NCBI RefSeq assembly: GCF_003096675.1
Contig: NZ_QEKW01000002.1
Location: forward strand, 310,001-374,000
DNA length: 64,000 nt
Origin: Actinomycetospora cinnamomea
Lineage (GTDB): Bacteria; Actinomycetota; Actinomycetes; Mycobacteriales; Pseudonocardiaceae
Direction: 5' to 3'
Shown here: piece by piece, positions 9,420 through 17,165 of the stretch
Layout: each line of letters opens with the position of its first letter
Numbering within the stretch: position 1 is the first letter of the stretch
Notes under the pieces: generated by a model
The model's database searches: none
What the model was told of the DNA's origin: nothing
Seen by the model: the letters and a program-made list of their open reading frames with translations, nothing else
Translations under genes and position numbers: made by a program

Positions 9420-9425
9420 TAGGGT
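9420..9425 (+). promoter_or_regulatory. Putative -10 box for leaderless mftE
   Basis: TAGGGT lies 6 bases upstream of the GTG of mftE, directly after palindrome D1. This would give mftE its own promoter, separate from the OYE genes. Inferred from position only. Confidence 0.45.
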
Positions 9426-9431
9426 GGACCC

Positions 9432-10109
9432 GTGGACATCGCCCAGGTGCCGTGGCCGGAGTGCGAGGACGTGCCGGTCCTGCTCGTGCCCGTCGGGGCC
9501 ACCGAGCAGCACGGCCCGCACCTGCCGCTCGGCACCGACACCGCGATCGCCGCCGCCGTCGCCGGGCGCAGCGGCCTGCCCGTCGCGCCCGCCCTGCCCT
9601 ACGGCGCCTCCGGCGAGCACGAGACCTTCCCCGGCACGGTCTCGATCGGCACCGAGACCCTCGCCGCCGTGATCGTCGAGCTCGGCCGCTCGGCCTGCCG
9701 CTTCGCACGCCGACTGGTGCTGGTCAACGGCCACGGCGGCAACGTCGCCGCCCTGCGCGCGGCCGTGCCGATGCTGCGTGCCGAGGGCCGCGACGTCGCC
9801 TGGTTCCCGTGCAGCGTCCCCGGCGCCGACGCGCACGCCGGCCGCCACGAGACCGCGGTGATGCTCGCGCTGGCCCCCGACCGGGTGCGCGAGGACCTCG
9901 CCGCGCCCGGCAACACCGCCCCGTTGCGCGAGCTGCTACCCACCATCGCCGCCGGCTCGGTCCGCGACGTCAGCCCATCAGGAGTGCTCGGCGACCCCAC
10001 CGGCGCCACGGGCGGCGAGGGCGCCGAGACCGTGTCGGTGATGGTCGCCGGGCTCGTCACCGCGGTGGGGCGCTGGTCGGTCGACGAGGCGTCGGGGCGC
10101 CTCACCTGA
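9432..10109 (+). CDS. mftE: Mycofactocin precursor peptide peptidase MftE
   Basis: 225 residues, a creatininase-family metalloenzyme. Metal-ligand motifs are visible: PVGATEQHGPHLPLGTDT (residues 19-36), NGHGGN (about 97-102) and HAGRHETAVML (about 136-146). In the mycofactocin pathway MftE releases the C-terminal Val-Tyr-derived unit from the modified MftA peptide. Recognition rests on the short length, these motifs and the neighbours (two OYE-type genes upstream, mftF downstream). The core genes mftA-D are not next to it. The GTG start follows a TAGGGT box. Plain creatinine amidohydrolase is the alternative and is less likely given the context. Confidence 0.88.
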   Translation: MDIAQVPWPECEDVPVLLVPVGATEQHGPHLPLGTDTAIAAAVAGRSGLPVAPALPYGASGEHETFPGTVSIGTETLAAVIVELGRSACRFARRLVLVNGHGGNVAALRAAVPMLRAEGRDVAWFPCSVPGADAHAGRHETAVMLALAPDRVREDLAAPGNTAPLRELLPTIAAGSVRDVSPSGVLGDPTGATGGEGAETVSVMVAGLVTAVGRWSVDEASGRLT

Positions 10110-10185
10110 CCCGACCGGGACGGGATCCCGCCACGACCGCTGCCGTTCACCGGCCCGCCGGTCGCGGAGCGGACGCTCGGGAGGC

Positions 10186-10620
10186 ATGACCGGACTGCTC
10201 GCCGGCGACGATCTCCTGGCCCGCGCCGAGGCGGCGCTCGCGGTGGCGTTGCCCGAAGCGTTGGGCCTCGAGTTCGTCGACCCGTACGCCCCGCTCGACG
10301 GCGTCGTGCTCCCCGTCGCCGGGATCGCCGTCACCCCCGCCGCGACCGCCCACGGGGCCGCGCTGGGCGCCGCCATCGAGCTCGCCGGCTACCTCGCCGT
10401 GCTGCCCACCCTGAGCGCGGCCCAGCACGCGGTCACCCATCAGATCTCGACGCAGTACCTGCGCCAGGCGCGCGCGGGCCGGCGGGTGCGTGTCGTCGGG
10501 CGGCTGGCCCGACGCGGCCGCGAGGTGGCGTTCGTGACGGTCACCGCGAGCCTCGAGGACGGACCCGACCGGCCGGTGGCGCTCAGCCAGGTGACCAAGT
10601 CGGTGGTCGGCGCGTCCTAG
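10186..10620 (+). CDS. PaaI-like hotdog-fold thioesterase
   Basis: 144 residues. The segment TPAATAHGAALGAAIELAGY has the His-Gly pair and following helix of PaaI-type acyl-CoA thioesterases. It is followed by a strand-rich half (QISTQYLRQARAGRRVRVVG, then VAFVTVTASLEDG), the usual hotdog pattern. It would hydrolyse a CoA thioester in the cytoplasm; substrate unknown. The ATG at 10186 has GGGAGG 2 bases upstream. It lies between mftE and mftF with a 10-nt gap to the next gene, so it may share their transcript, although thioesterases are not known parts of the mycofactocin pathway. Confidence 0.75.
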   Translation: MTGLLAGDDLLARAEAALAVALPEALGLEFVDPYAPLDGVVLPVAGIAVTPAATAHGAALGAAIELAGYLAVLPTLSAAQHAVTHQISTQYLRQARAGRRVRVVGRLARRGREVAFVTVTASLEDGPDRPVALSQVTKSVVGAS

Positions 10621-10630
10621 GGTCGCACCG

Positions 10631-11263
10631 GTGAGCCGCCCGTTCGCCGACCGGACCGACGCCGGACGCGCCCTGGCCGCGCCGCTGGCCGAGCTCGGGC
10701 TGCGCCGCCCGCTGCTCGTGGGCCTCGCGCGTGGGGGCGTGCCGGTGGCCGCGGCGGCCGCGACGGCGTTGGGCGGCGGCGCGGAGGTCGACGTCGGCGT
10801 CGCTCGCAAGATCACCGCGCCCGAGCGCCCGGAGGCGGGGCTCGGCGCGGTGGCCGCGGAGGGCGAGCCGGTGTGGTTCGACCGGGCGCTGCAGCACGCG
10901 GGGCTCACGCCGGACGACCTCGCCGACGTCGTCGCCGCCGAGCGCGCCGAGGCCGAGCGTCGCGAGGCGGCCTACGGGACGCGGAGGGAGCGGGTGGCGG
11001 GTCGCGAGGTCGTGCTCGTCGACGACGGGATCGCCACGGGCATGACCGTGCGGGCGGCGTTGCGCGCGCTCGCGGCGGCGGGGCCGGCCCGGCTGGTGCT
11101 CGCGACGCCGGTCGCGGCGCCGTCCGCGCTCGAGCGCCTGGCCGGTGAGTGCGAGCGGGTCGTCGCCGCCCTCGTACCGCCCGACTTCCGGGCCGTCTCG
11201 CAGGTCTACGACGACTTCGCCCAGCTGACCGACGACGACGTCCGGCGTGTCCTCGGTCGCTGA
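10631..11263 (+). CDS. Phosphoribosyltransferase-family protein
   Basis: 210 residues. The PRPP-binding signature is clear: VVLVDDGIATGMTVRAALRAL (about residues 129-148). The N-terminal part has LVGLARGGVPVAAAAATALG and DVGVARKITAPERPEAGLGAV, typical of the broad predicted phosphoribosyltransferases of actinobacteria whose substrate is unknown. The C-terminal half of the last codons overlaps the annotated start of mftF. Not a purine salvage enzyme that I can name. Confidence 0.82.
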   Translation: MSRPFADRTDAGRALAAPLAELGLRRPLLVGLARGGVPVAAAAATALGGGAEVDVGVARKITAPERPEAGLGAVAAEGEPVWFDRALQHAGLTPDDLADVVAAERAEAERREAAYGTRRERVAGREVVLVDDGIATGMTVRAALRALAAAGPARLVLATPVAAPSALERLAGECERVVAALVPPDFRAVSQVYDDFAQLTDDDVRRVLGR

Positions 11264-12917
11264 CCGATCGACGGTGTGCTGCCTAGACTCGCCGGCCATC
11301 GCCACTCCCACCGTCCCCGCCACCGACGCCGGGCCCGTCACCCGGCCGGCGCGCCTCCCGGCCGGGTGGACCGTCGTCCTCGACCGGCGCGTCCTGCGCG
11401 TCGACGGCGGCCGCACCCTGGTCGGGGGGTCGCCGCCGCGCGTGCTGCGCCTGTCGCCCGCCGCGTCCGCGCGCCTCGCCGGACCGGACGGCGTCCCGCC
11501 CGAGGCGCGACTGACCGTCACCGACGCGACGTCGGCAACGCTCGCACGCCTGCTCACCGACGCCGGCGTCGCGCACCCCGTCCCGGGTCACGCCGACGCG
11601 CCGTCGCCGGGGGAGGTGTCCGTGGTGGTGCCCGTGCGTGACCGTCCCCGCGAGCTCGCCCGGCTGCTCGACGCCGTGGCGGCGACGGCACCGGGGGTGG
11701 GGGAGGTGGTGGTCGTCGACGACGGCTCCGCCGACCCCGACACCACCACGCGCGTCGCCGCGGCCCGCGGGGCCCGGGTCGTCGGGCACCCGAGCTCGCG
11801 GGGCCCGGCCGCGGCGCGCAACACGGGCGCGACGGCCGCGTCCGGCGCGGTCGTCGCGTTCCTCGACTCCGACGTCGTCCCCGAGCCCGGCTGGCTCGCG
11901 CCGCTACTCGGCCACCTCGCCGACCCCGCCGTCGCCCTCGCCGCACCGCGCATCGTGGCCTGGGTGGGGCTGGCGGGTGGTGGTGCGAGCAATGCGGCTT
12001 TGCTGGCGTCCGACGCCAGAAACGCCACATCCTCGATCGCGCGCCGCGCCGTGGCTCGCTACGAGGAGCGACGGTCGAGCCTCGACCTCGGGCCCCGCCC
12101 CGCCCCGGTCACCGCCCGCTCGCGGGTGGCCTACGTCCCCAGCGCGGCGCTGGTCGTGCGCCGGTCGGCCCTGGGCGCGGGGTTCGCCGAGGACATGCCC
12201 GTCGCCGAGGACGTCGACCTCGTCTGGCGCCTCGCCGCCGACGGCCACCGCCTGCGCTACGAGCCCGCCTCGCGCGTGGCGCACGAGCACCGCGACGCCC
12301 TCGGACCCTGGCTCACGCGCAAGGCGTTCTACGGCACCGGCGCCGCCCCGCTCGCCCTGCGTCACCCGCGCCGCGTCCCGCCCATGGCCCTCGCGCCGTG
12401 GACCGCGGCGGCCGTCACGCTCCTCGGCGTCCAGCGACGGTGGACCACGGCCGCCGCCGGCGCCGTGACCCTCGTGGCCACGGCCCGCCTGGCCCGCGGC
12501 CTCGTGCGAGGCGATCGAGCGTGTGGCGATGCGGACACTCAACGTCTGCGATGGCCCACCGCTGACATGAGGAAGGCCCTCGCGCTCGCCTCGGTGCTCG
12601 CGCCGTGGGGTCTCGGCGGGGCGGCGTGGCAGGCGGCCGGGGCGCTGACGCGGCACTGGTGGCCGGCGGCGGTGGCGGGCGCGCTCGTCTCGCGGCGGGT
12701 CCGCCGGGCGCTGGCGGTCGCCGCCGTCGCCGAGGGCCTCGCCGACTGGGTGCGTTTCCGACCGCCCGGCGCCGGCCCGGTGGACGCGCTCGGTCACGTC
12801 ATCGCCCACCGTCTCGACGACCTGGCCTACGGCGCGGGTCTGTGGTGGGGCGCGTGGCGGCACCGCACGCTCGCGCCGCTGCGCCCCGATCTCACCGGGA
12901 AGGGACCCGACCGATGA
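11247..12917 (+). CDS. mftF: Mycofactocin glycosyltransferase MftF
   Basis: A GT2-family enzyme that adds beta-1,4-glucose units to mycofactocin. The N-terminal domain (residues about 35-110) resembles the MftF-specific region. The GT-A core follows: VSVVVPVRDRPRELARLLDA, VVVVDDGS, the DxD-type FLDSDVVPEPGW, and AEDVDLVWRLAADGHRLRY with RVAHEHRD. C-terminal hydrophobic segments suggest membrane association. At 556 residues it is longer than the roughly 470 I expect for the family. Part of the excess comes from two in-frame repeat insertions: family A at about residues 246-263 (peptide GASNAALLASDARNATSS) and family C at about 425-441. The GTG at 11247 overlaps the previous gene by 17 nt; GTG 11274 is an alternative. 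The stop overlaps the MOSC gene (ATGA). Confidence 0.85.
   Translation: MSSVADRSTVCCLDSPAIATPTVPATDAGPVTRPARLPAGWTVVLDRRVLRVDGGRTLVGGSPPRVLRLSPAASARLAGPDGVPPEARLTVTDATSATLARLLTDAGVAHPVPGHADAPSPGEVSVVVPVRDRPRELARLLDAVAATAPGVGEVVVVDDGSADPDTTTRVAAARGARVVGHPSSRGPAAARNTGATAASGAVVAFLDSDVVPEPGWLAPLLGHLADPAVALAAPRIVAWVGLAGGGASNAALLASDARNATSSIARRAVARYEERRSSLDLGPRPAPVTARSRVAYVPSAALVVRRSALGAGFAEDMPVAEDVDLVWRLAADGHRLRYEPASRVAHEHRDALGPWLTRKAFYGTGAAPLALRHPRRVPPMALAPWTAAAVTLLGVQRRWTTAAAGAVTLVATARLARGLVRGDRACGDADTQRLRWPTADMRKALALASVLAPWGLGGAAWQAAGALTRHWWPAAVAGALVSRRVRRALAVAAVAEGLADWVRFRPPGAGPVDALGHVIAHRLDDLAYGAGLWWGAWRHRTLAPLRPDLTGKGPDR
11984..12035 (-). repeat. Repeat family A, in-frame copy inside mftF
   Basis: 52 bp. 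The reverse complement matches 49 of 52 positions at 13593-13644. It contains a core stem CTGGCGT-CCG-ACGCCAG within a longer imperfect palindrome. It adds no stop codon in the mftF frame. Placed on minus to show that it is inverted relative to the intergenic copy. Confidence 0.85.
12521..12567 (+). repeat. Repeat family C, degenerate in-frame copy inside mftF
   Basis: 47 bp matching 39 of 47 positions of the intergenic palindrome at 60874-60920. The loop region GCGGACACTCA is identical. It is translated as part of the C-terminal region of MftF (RACGDADTQRLRWPTAD). Confidence 0.75.
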
Positions 12918-13561
12918 CCCCCTTCGTCCGCACGGTCGCCGTCGGCCGGCCCCGCGACGTCCCCGGGCCGCGCGACAGCGACACGACGCGCACGGCCATC
13001 CGGAAGCACCCGGTCGACGGACCCGTCGAGGTCTGCCCCGAGAACCTCGCCGGCGACGAACAGGCCGACACCGTCCACCACGGGGGCCCGGACAAGGCCG
13101 TCTACGCCTACGGCGAGGAGGACCTCGCGTGGTGGCGCGCGGAGCACCCTGAGTACAGGGCGCTGGACGACCAGGTCTTCGGCCAGAACCTGACCACGGT
13201 CGGCCATGACCTGCGCGGGGCGGTCGTCGGCGAGCGCTGGCGCGTCGGCACCGCCGAGTTCGAGGTCGCCCAGCCGCGCACCCCGTGCTTCAAGCTCGGC
13301 CTGCGCGCCGGCGACGGCGCCATGCCGCGCCGGTTCACCGCCGCCGTCCGGCCCGGGGTCTACTTGCGGGTCACGGCGACGGGGACGATCACGTCGGGCG
13401 ACGCGTTGCACGTCGTCGACCGGCCCGCGCACGGCGTCACCGTCGCCGAGGTCTTTGCGATCGTCCACCACGAGCGCCACCGCGCCGCCCGCCTGCTCGA
13501 GGTCCCCGAGCTGCCCGCGAGCTACCACGACTGGGCCCGCCGGCGCCTCGCCCACGCCTGA
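12914..13561 (+). CDS. MOSC domain protein
   Basis: 215 residues. The MOSC pattern (molybdenum cofactor sulfurase C-terminal) is visible: AIRKHPVDGPV, GDEQADTVHHGGPDKAVYAY, WWRAEHPEYRALDDQVFGQNLTT, and the cysteine-containing QPRTPCFKLGLRAGDG. Stand-alone MOSC proteins of this type (YiiM-like) bind Mo cofactor and reduce N-hydroxylated compounds or carry sulfur. The ATG overlaps the mftF stop by 4 nt, so translation is probably coupled. It lies just upstream of a molybdenum hydroxylase operon, although 580 bases separate them. Confidence 0.88.
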   Translation: MTPFVRTVAVGRPRDVPGPRDSDTTRTAIRKHPVDGPVEVCPENLAGDEQADTVHHGGPDKAVYAYGEEDLAWWRAEHPEYRALDDQVFGQNLTTVGHDLRGAVVGERWRVGTAEFEVAQPRTPCFKLGLRAGDGAMPRRFTAAVRPGVYLRVTATGTITSGDALHVVDRPAHGVTVAEVFAIVHHERHRAARLLEVPELPASYHDWARRRLAHA

Positions 13562-13592
13562 CGCACCCCGCCCGCCCGGCGTGTCGCCCCAG

Positions 13593-13644
13593 CGAGGATG
13601 TGGCGATCCTGGCGTCGAACGCCAGCAAAGCCGCATTGCTCGCA
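13593..13644 (+). repeat. Repeat family A, intergenic copy
   Basis: 52 bp, inverted relative to the copy inside mftF about 1.6 kb upstream; 49 of 52 positions identical. It lies 31 bases after the MOSC stop codon. Confidence 0.85.
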
Positions 13645-13762
13645 CACCCGTGTGCGACCCGCGACACACCGCGTGTGCGACCGCCGGTGCACGCCGTCGG
13701 TCGACGCGTCGCGACCGGGCCCACGCCGTGCGCCGCGGCGTGCACCCCGTGTGAAGGACCGG

Positions 13763-13780
13763 CCCCTCCGAACGGAGGGG
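13763..13780. terminator. Hairpin, possible terminator
   Basis: CCCCTCC-gaac-GGAGGGG, a 7-bp GC stem. It has no T-run, so termination is only a guess. It may close the mftF-MOSC transcript. Confidence 0.4.
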
Positions 13781-14057
13781 GCGGCGGCTGTACGGATCGG
13801 CCTGATTCGCACGCGGTCACGCGGGCATCGGGGGGCGGATCGCCGCAGAAGCGGCCACCAAGGCCCGATGGCACCGCCGTTGCGGACCTCTCACGCGAGA
13901 ACGGCCCCACCGGCGCCGCCGACACCCCGACCCGCCGCCCGAGTGGATGTTGCGCCGCTCGGACGTGGGCGGTGTGATGTGTCCGCCGCCACGCCGGAGA
14001 TGGTCGGCAACCTGTGCCCGCCTGCGTCGTGGTCCATTCCTCGTCGTCGGCGGGTGC

Positions 14058-14071
14058 GGTGTTCGAACACC
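14058..14071. promoter_or_regulatory. Candidate operator upstream of coxS
   Basis: GGTGTTCGAACACC is a perfect 14-bp palindrome 71 bases before the coxS start. Its position and symmetry fit a dimeric repressor or activator site. It is not the actinobacterial LexA box. The regulator is unknown. Confidence 0.4.
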
Positions 14072-14142
14072 ACCACCACGTCCTCGGCCTCGACGTCCGG
14101 GCTCCGGTGCCACGTCGTCCGGCCGAGTGAGGAGTGAGGTCC

Positions 14143-14667
14143 ATGGCACGCATCCGGACCACCGTCGACGGACTCGTCTACGAGGACGACGTCGAGCCCC
14201 GCATGCTGCTCGTCCAGTACCTGCGCGAACGACTCGGCAAGACGGGCACGGTGATCGGCTGCGACACGAGCAACTGCGGAGCGTGCACCGTCCACCTCGA
14301 CGGTCTGAGCGTGAAGTCCTGCTCGGTGCTGGCCGTCCAGGCCAACGGCAGCGAGGTGCTCACCATCGAGGGCCTCGAGCGTGACGGCCAGCTGCACCCC
14401 ATGCAGCAGGCCTTCCACGACAACCACGCCCTGCAGTGCGGCTACTGCACGCCCGGCATGATCATGCAGTCGATCGACCTGCTCGGGGAGAACCCCGACC
14501 CCTCCGAGCAGGAGATCCGTGAGGGCATCGAGGGCAACCTCTGCCGCTGCACCGGTTACCAGAACATCGTCCGGGCGGTCCAGGACGCGGCCTCGAAGAT
14601 GAAGCCGGGCAGCGCCCCGGCCGCCGAGTCCGGCGCCAAGCAGACCGTCGCCGGGGGAGGCGCCTGA
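14143..14667 (+). CDS. coxS: Form II CO-dehydrogenase-like small subunit, [2Fe-2S] protein
   Basis: 174 residues. Two [2Fe-2S] cluster motifs are visible: [16 protein letters not shown] with a following C (about residues 43-65) and [10 protein letters not shown] then [10 protein letters not shown] (about 100-145). It carries electrons from the molybdenum site of the large subunit to the FAD of the medium subunit. The ATG at 14143 is preceded by gaggagtgagg. Its stop overlaps the coxL start by one base (TGATG). The S-L-M order of the operon is that of form II enzymes. The substrate may be an aldehyde or aromatic compound, not necessarily CO. Confidence 0.88.
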   Translation: MARIRTTVDGLVYEDDVEPRMLLVQYLRERLGKTGTVIGCDTSNCGACTVHLDGLSVKSCSVLAVQANGSEVLTIEGLERDGQLHPMQQAFHDNHALQCGYCTPGMIMQSIDLLGENPDPSEQEIREGIEGNLCRCTGYQNIVRAVQDAASKMKPGSAPAAESGAKQTVAGGGA

Positions 14668-17165
14668 TGACGACCACCGAGAACCCGTCCGCAGCCGCGC
14701 CGGAGGTCGGTCGCGACCGCCGCCGCAAGGAGGACCGGCGCCTGATCACCGGCCGCACCCGGTGGACCGACAACCAGGCCCTCACCGGCCTCCTGCACCT
14801 GTCGGTCGTCCGCAGCCCGTTCGCGCACGCGACCATCAAGGGCGTCGACACCTCGGCGGCCAAGCAGGTCCCCGGCGTCGTCGCGGTCTACACCGCCGCG
14901 GACATCGGTGCGGACCAGGTGCAGCTGCCCTGCGCCTGGCCGATCACCAAGGACATGAAGGCCCCGCAGCGCCCGGCGCTGGCCGGCAGCCGCGTCAACT
15001 TCGCCGGCGAGGGCGTCGCGGTGGTCGTCGCCCGCAGCGCGGCGATCGCCAAGGACGCCGCCGAGCAGGTCGAGGTCGACTACGAGGAGCTCGAGCCGGT
15101 CCTGGACATGGAGGAGGCGCTGAAGGACGGCGCCACCCTCGTCCACCCCGAGATCGGCACGAACGCGAACGCCCAGTGGGTGTTCGACTCGGGCGAGGCC
15201 GGCTCGGGCGGCAGCGTCGCCGAGGCCCTGCAGAAGGCCGAGTCGGACGACGACCAGATCATCGTCCGGCGCCGCTTCCGCCAGCAGCGGCTCGTGCCGG
15301 TGTTCATCGAGCCGCGTTCCACGGTGGTCGACCCGACCGGCGAGCAGCTCGTCATGTGGTCGGCGACCCAGGTCCCGCACATCCTCAAGACGATGCTGGC
15401 GCTGGTGCTCGGCCTGCCCGAGCACAAGCTGCGCGTCATCGCGCCGGACGTCGGCGGTGGCTTCGGCGGCAAGCTCCAGGTCACGCCAGAGGAGGTGATG
15501 ACCCTCCTGGTGGCCCAGAAGGTGGGCAAGCCGGTGAAGTGGACCGAGACGCGCTCGGAGTCGCTGCTGTCCGCCCACCACGGCCGTGACCAGATCCAGG
15601 ACCTGACGATGTCCGTCACCAAGGACGGGCGGATCACCGGCCTGGACGTCAAGTTGCTGGCCGACATGGGCGCCTACCTCGGCCTGGTCGGACCCGGCGT
15701 GCCGATCCTGGGCGCGTTCATGTTCAACGCGATCTACAAGATCCCGGCCTACCGGTTCGACTGCACCAACGTCTTCACCACGAAGACGATCACCGACGCC
15801 TACCGCGGTGCGGGCCGCCCCGAGGCCACCTTCGGCATCGAGCGCCTCATGGACGAGGTGGCCCTCGAGCTCGGCATGGAGCCGATGGAGTTCCGCCGGA
15901 AGAACTGGATCAAGCACGACGAGTTCCCGTACACCACGGTCAGCACGCTGACCTACGACACGGGCAACTACGAGGCGGCCACCGACCAGGCCCTGCAGAT
16001 GTTCGACTACGACGGCCTGCGCCGGGAGCAGCAGGAGCGCCGTCGGCGGGGTGACGTCAAGCAGCTCGGCATCGGGATCTCGACCTTCACCGAGATGTGC
16101 GGCCTCGCCCCGTCCCGCGTACTCGGCTCGCTGGATTACGGCGCCGGCGGCTGGGAGACCGCGTCCATCCGGATGCTGCCCACCGGCAAGGCCGAGGTCG
16201 TCGTCGGCGTCAGCCCGCACGGGCAGGGCCACGAGACGGCGTTCTCGCAGATCGTCGCCGACCAGCTCGGCATCCCGTTCGACGACGTCGAGATCCTCCA
16301 CGGTGACACCCAGTCGTCCTACCGCGGCCTCGACACCTACGGCTCGCGCTCGCTCGCGGTCGGCGGCATCGCCGTGGTCAAGGCGGCCGAGAAGGTCATC
16401 GAGAAGGCGAAGCCGATCGCCGCGCACATGCTCGAGGCCTCCGAGGGCGACCTCGAGTTCACGGGCGGCAAGTTCACCGTCAAGGGCACCGACAAGGGTG
16501 TGGGCATCGGTGACATCGCCCTCGCGGTGTTCGCCGCCCATGACTACCCCGAGGGCATCGAGCCCGACATCGACGCCCACGCGACGTTCGACCCGGAGAA
16601 CTTCTCGTTCCCGCACGGCACGCACCTGTGTGCCGTCGAGGTCGACACCGAGACCGGCTTCGTGCAGCTGTACAAGTACGTCTGCGTGGACGACGTCGGG
16701 AACGTGGTCAATCCGCTGATCGTCGAGGGCCAGGTGCACGGCGGCCTGGCGCAGGGCATCGCCCAGGCCCTCTTCGAGGAGGCCGCGTACGACGACCAGG
16801 GCACGCTGCTCTCGGGCACGCTGGTCGACTACACGCTGCCGACCGCCGCGGACCTGATCAGCTTCGACACCGCGAACACCACCACCGCGTCGACCACCAA
16901 CCCGCTCGGGGTCAAGGGCGTCGGCGAGGCCGGGACGATCGCCTCGACCCCCGCGGTCGTGAACTCGGTGCTCGACGCGATCCGCCACCTCGGTGTCAAG
17001 GACATCGACATGCCCACGACGCCGTACCGCGTCTGGAGCGCCATCCAGAACGCGTCGGGCCACGCCGGTCGCGGCGACGAGGCGAACGTCGCCTCGCCGG
17101 GCGCCGGTCTCGGCTCCACCGCCAGCGACATCTCGAAGGGCGACACCCAGGGAGGACACCTGTGA
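14667..17165 (+). CDS. coxL: Form II CO-dehydrogenase-like large subunit, molybdopterin protein
   Basis: 832 residues of the xanthine oxidase family. The Mo-cofactor domain shows APDVGGGFGGKLQ (about residue 270), the active-site loop AYRGAGRPEATFG (about 380), GQGHETAFSQI, and the C-terminal GVGEAGTIAS with the conserved catalytic Glu. The loop AYRGAGR marks form II; form I CO dehydrogenases, the proven CO oxidisers, have AYRCSFR. CO oxidation is therefore possible but not shown, and other hydroxylase substrates are as likely. The C-terminal tail (about 25 residues rich in Gly, Ser, Asp) is longer than the core fold needs. It overlaps coxM by GTGA. Confidence 0.87.
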   Translation: MTTTENPSAAAPEVGRDRRRKEDRRLITGRTRWTDNQALTGLLHLSVVRSPFAHATIKGVDTSAAKQVPGVVAVYTAADIGADQVQLPCAWPITKDMKAPQRPALAGSRVNFAGEGVAVVVARSAAIAKDAAEQVEVDYEELEPVLDMEEALKDGATLVHPEIGTNANAQWVFDSGEAGSGGSVAEALQKAESDDDQIIVRRRFRQQRLVPVFIEPRSTVVDPTGEQLVMWSATQVPHILKTMLALVLGLPEHKLRVIAPDVGGGFGGKLQVTPEEVMTLLVAQKVGKPVKWTETRSESLLSAHHGRDQIQDLTMSVTKDGRITGLDVKLLADMGAYLGLVGPGVPILGAFMFNAIYKIPAYRFDCTNVFTTKTITDAYRGAGRPEATFGIERLMDEVALELGMEPMEFRRKNWIKHDEFPYTTVSTLTYDTGNYEAATDQALQMFDYDGLRREQQERRRRGDVKQLGIGISTFTEMCGLAPSRVLGSLDYGAGGWETASIRMLPTGKAEVVVGVSPHGQGHETAFSQIVADQLGIPFDDVEILHGDTQSSYRGLDTYGSRSLAVGGIAVVKAAEKVIEKAKPIAAHMLEASEGDLEFTGGKFTVKGTDKGVGIGDIALAVFAAHDYPEGIEPDIDAHATFDPENFSFPHGTHLCAVEVDTETGFVQLYKYVCVDDVGNVVNPLIVEGQVHGGLAQGIAQALFEEAAYDDQGTLLSGTLVDYTLPTAADLISFDTANTTTASTTNPLGVKGVGEAGTIASTPAVVNSVLDAIRHLGVKDIDMPTTPYRVWSAIQNASGHAGRGDEANVASPGAGLGSTASDISKGDTQGGHL

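Larger units (their letters stand above)
13645..14142. other. Long leader region before the CODH-like operon
   Basis: About 500 bases with no convincing gene. It holds a CG-rich stretch with repeated gtgtgcgacc-type words (13649-13690), a strong hairpin (13763-13780) and a perfect 14-bp palindrome (14058-14071). The ribosome site gaggagtgagg sits just before the ATG at 14143. The operon promoter should lie here. Confidence 0.5.

Noticed and set aside
13437..14162. 241-codon minus-strand frame before coxS
   Set aside because: It reads through the MOSC gene end, repeat A2 and the coxS start; no domain.
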